A stretch of DNA of 64,000 nt from an uncultured Winogradskyella sp. (lineage in GTDB: Bacteria > Bacteroidota > Bacteroidia > Flavobacteriales > Flavobacteriaceae): positions 62,001-126,000 of the forward strand of contig NZ_CANLYI010000011.1 of NCBI RefSeq assembly GCF_947495255.1, written 5' to 3'. Position numbers and translations under genes: made by a program. Within the stretch, counting starts at the first letter, position 1. The number at the start of each line of letters is the position of its first letter. The notes under the pieces were generated by a model, which saw only the letters and a list, made by a program, of their open reading frames with translations, was not told the DNA's origin and did no database searches. Shown here one piece after another: positions 62,326 through 64,000 of the stretch.

Positions 62326-62754
62326 GTTTTTTTCTTTCCGTTCAATATGGTGAAATTCTTGAGTTTGTTCCTTTTCGGATTTATATTCTTTTTCGTCTGT
62401 TAAAATCCAAGAGTTTAAATTCAGATATAATTCAGTAATTCCTTTCGTCCGAGACTTGCTTTTCCCAGCAGTAAAGTCAACTTTAAATTCAGCCTTTACT
62501 TTTGCTTCTTTAATTAATTCCGTTTCAATATTGTGCTTTTTTAAATCGTCCGCAAACCATTCCGAAATTTCATAAAACATATTAAAGTCAGTTTTCGATT
62601 CCGCATTGTTGAGTTTTTGAGTTCTATTCAGGAAATCAAATTCAATAATTCCACTTTCCAATTCAACCAAAGACTTCATATCGTTCACTATTTTCCAACC
62701 TGCGAACATATCGCAAAAAATATCTGTATGATGTTGAAGTCTTTTCCTTCTCAT
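62317..62754 (-). CDS. cassette gene 8, hypothetical protein
   Basis: 145 residues, basic start (MRRKRLQHHTDIFCDMFAGW), then an alpha/beta body with LVELESGIIEFDFL and EISEWFADDLKKHNIETELI. No family recognised. The C-terminal NVG and stop are encoded by the site core, as in gene 6. Confidence 0.6.
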   Translation of the reverse strand: MRRKRLQHHTDIFCDMFAGWKIVNDMKSLVELESGIIEFDFLNRTQKLNNAESKTDFNMFYEISEWFADDLKKHNIETELIKEAKVKAEFKVDFTAGKSKSRTKGITELYLNLNSWILTDEKEYKSEKEQTQEFHHIERKEKNVG

Positions 62755-62770
62755 TGTTGGTTTGTCAAAT

Positions 62771-62910
62771 GTTGGGTAACGGTTACGTATATGAAAAGTT
62801 GCGTGTTTGTACGCGAGGATTTTCCGAAGGAAAATCAGAAGCTAGCAAACAAAGCAACAAACTTTGGTTAAGCCTAAAATAGCAATTTTTTATATACAAT
62901 GTTGTACAAC
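62771..62910 (-). repeat. attC-like element 9
   Basis: 140 bases from GTTGGGTAAC (62771-62780) to GTTGTACAAC (62901-62910). Type B apical GATTTTCC-GAA-GGAAAATC. Confidence 0.77.
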
Positions 62911-62916
62911 GTTTTT

Positions 62917-63519
62917 TTATTTTATTTCCATTTTTCCCCAGCCACAATATGTCCTAATCCAATCTATATCAGAATCCAATTTTTCTAATTCAGACGTAAA
63001 TTTTTTGTCAATTTCATAATCTTTAGGATACATATTGCAACGAAGAAAATGTCCTACAATCCACTTGTCAACTTTATTAAAACTAATTCCACCTTTGCTG
63101 AAAACTCCATAATAATCGAATAGTTCTTTTTTGTCTTTCAGTGATTTTTCTGCTATAGTTTTTATTTTTTTGAATTCTATGTCAGAGTCGTTTTGGTTTT
63201 CAAATTCGATGATTAGAAATTCAGAATATTTTTTAAAACTTTTTACTTTGTTTGAATCTATAAGTGTGTAATATTCCATTTCTAATGGTTTATATACTTC
63301 TTTAAATTCAGGATTTTCAATTCCGAAATTCATTTTTATTGTTTCCGAAATTTTCCGAAATTCTAATTCAGGTTTAATATTTGCGATTTCTTTCTTGGTA
63401 GTTTTAACTTTCAATTCCGTCGAATCAACAACAATTTGGGCTTGCTCAGTTTTATTTTCAGTCGCATTTTTGCAACTTAATAAAGCTAAAAATAATATCG
63501 TTAAAACTCGAATTTTCAT
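62917..63519 (-). CDS. cassette gene 9, lipoprotein
   Basis: 200 residues from ATG 63519 (MKIRVLTILFLALLSCKNAT), lipobox LLSC. Polar mature part with FRKISETIKMNFGIENPEFKEVYKPLEMEYYTLID. The longer frame from 63576 crosses element 10 and is rejected. Function unknown. Flanked by GTTGTACAAC on both sides, a self-complementary core. Confidence 0.62.
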   Translation of the reverse strand: MKIRVLTILFLALLSCKNATENKTEQAQIVVDSTELKVKTTKKEIANIKPELEFRKISETIKMNFGIENPEFKEVYKPLEMEYYTLIDSNKVKSFKKYSEFLIIEFENQNDSDIEFKKIKTIAEKSLKDKKELFDYYGVFSKGGISFNKVDKWIVGHFLRCNMYPKDYEIDKKFTSELEKLDSDIDWIRTYCGWGKMEIK

Positions 63520-63532
63520 TGTTTGGTCAAAT

Positions 63533-63671
63533 GTTGTACAACGTGTTTGTGTATGGTTAGTTGCGTGGTTAAGCAACTAATTTAGCAAATAAATCACAGA
63601 TAGAATATTCCGAAGGAATGTTCGTAAGTCGGCAGTGACCAAGCAATTAATTATACACGGTGTTGTGCACA
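63533..63671 (-). repeat. attC-like element 10
   Basis: ~139 bases from GTTGTACAAC (63533-63542) to GTTGTGCACA (63662-63671). Type A apical GAATATTCC-GAA-GGAATGTTC; TTCGTAAGTCGGC and GCAATTAATTATACAC arms. Confidence 0.78.
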
Positions 63672-63676
63672 GTTTT

Positions 63677-64000
63677 TTAATAATATTCTATATTTCTTTC
63701 AACTAAAAAATACTCATTTTTATATGTATGGACTGTTTTTCTTATCCAATTTTTCATAGAATCATATTCGTAATTATAAACCCATTTAATTTGAGTGTTT
63801 TCTAGTAAATCAAATTCACTAATCTCAATTTCATTTCCGTATTCATATCGATAGATTATTTTCCCTTCAAGTTCGCCATCTGCATAATTTTCCCATGTAG
63901 AAGTTAAAAGATTATTATTTTCATAATGATTGGTCAAGTTCTCTAATAAACCTTCTTCATTGTCATACCATTTTTTATTTATCATTTTTCCATTTGAGTC
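63677..64000 (-). CDS. cassette gene 10, partial (runs off the right edge)
   Basis: The frame is open to the window edge (DSNGKMINKKWYDNEEGLLE...), so the Met at 63985 may be internal and the true start lies beyond 64000. Repeated Y/W-rich strands (HYENNNLLTSTWENY; IIYRYEYGNEIEISEF; YNYEYDSMKNWIRKTV) resemble YD-type beta-sheet repeats of Bacteroidota. Unknown function. Confidence 0.6.
   Translation of the reverse strand, partial: DSNGKMINKKWYDNEEGLLENLTNHYENNNLLTSTWENYADGELEGKIIYRYEYGNEIEISEFDLLENTQIKWVYNYEYDSMKNWIRKTVHTYKNEYFLVERNIEYY

Noticed and set aside
57607..64000. CRISPR array
   Set aside because: Repeats are ~140 bases, palindromic and separated by complete genes, not short repeats with equal short spacers.

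Overview
This is AT-rich DNA of a marine Bacteroidota bacterium, most likely Flavobacteriaceae. Evidence: SusC/SusD pair, -7 elements of the TAnnTTTG type, weak ribosome binding sites, a Y_Y_Y sensor regulator and a CbpA/CbpM pair. No tRNA, rRNA, CRISPR or insertion sequence was seen. Function calls rest on motifs read by eye, not on database searches.

Region 1 (1-17.6 kb): a MacB/LolCDE-like export locus in two transcription units. The first has a HlyD adaptor, an ATPase and four tandem ~800-residue FtsX permeases. The second has a fifth permease, a secreted GIN-domain protein, a second ATPase and a TolC-type outer membrane protein. Both units begin with the same architecture: two dyads 21 bases apart, then a sigma-54-like -24/-12 element at the same distance. 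One sigma-54 activator probably controls both.

Region 2 (17.7-33.4 kb): an SlyD-like isomerase, then a glycerol/glycerophosphodiester locus. A glpR-like repressor and a sulfatase lipoprotein diverge from glpD-glpK-glpF. These are followed by a periplasmic-sensor/LuxR regulator, SusC, SusD and a glycerophosphodiesterase lipoprotein. The set reads as capture of a glycerophosphodiester-containing, possibly sulfated, substrate and its conversion to dihydroxyacetone phosphate.

Region 3 (33.4-57.4 kb): a stress/low-oxygen island. It holds seven two-domain universal stress proteins, Hsp20, a beta-CASP nuclease, an ATP-cone/nuclease fusion, CbpA/CbpM, MscS, a P1B-4-like metal ATPase, an FMN split-barrel protein, a small ABC exporter and a sensor kinase with a response regulator-CRP/FNR fusion. 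Twelve promoters here carry TGAY-N4-RTCA followed, always after exactly 23 bases, by a TAnnTT(T) -7 element. This is an FNR-type class II regulon whose likely regulator is encoded inside it. One such promoter drives a candidate structured small RNA and another a 22-residue membrane peptide.

Region 4 (57.6-64 kb, continuing off the right edge): an array of single-gene cassettes, all on the minus strand. They are separated by ~140-base imperfect palindromes that resemble integron attC sites. Each cassette is bounded by a 7-10 base inverted repeat private to that cassette, with GTTR on one side and YAAC on the other. The cassettes encode small unrelated secreted, membrane or cytosolic proteins. 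No integrase is in the window; it would be expected to the right.
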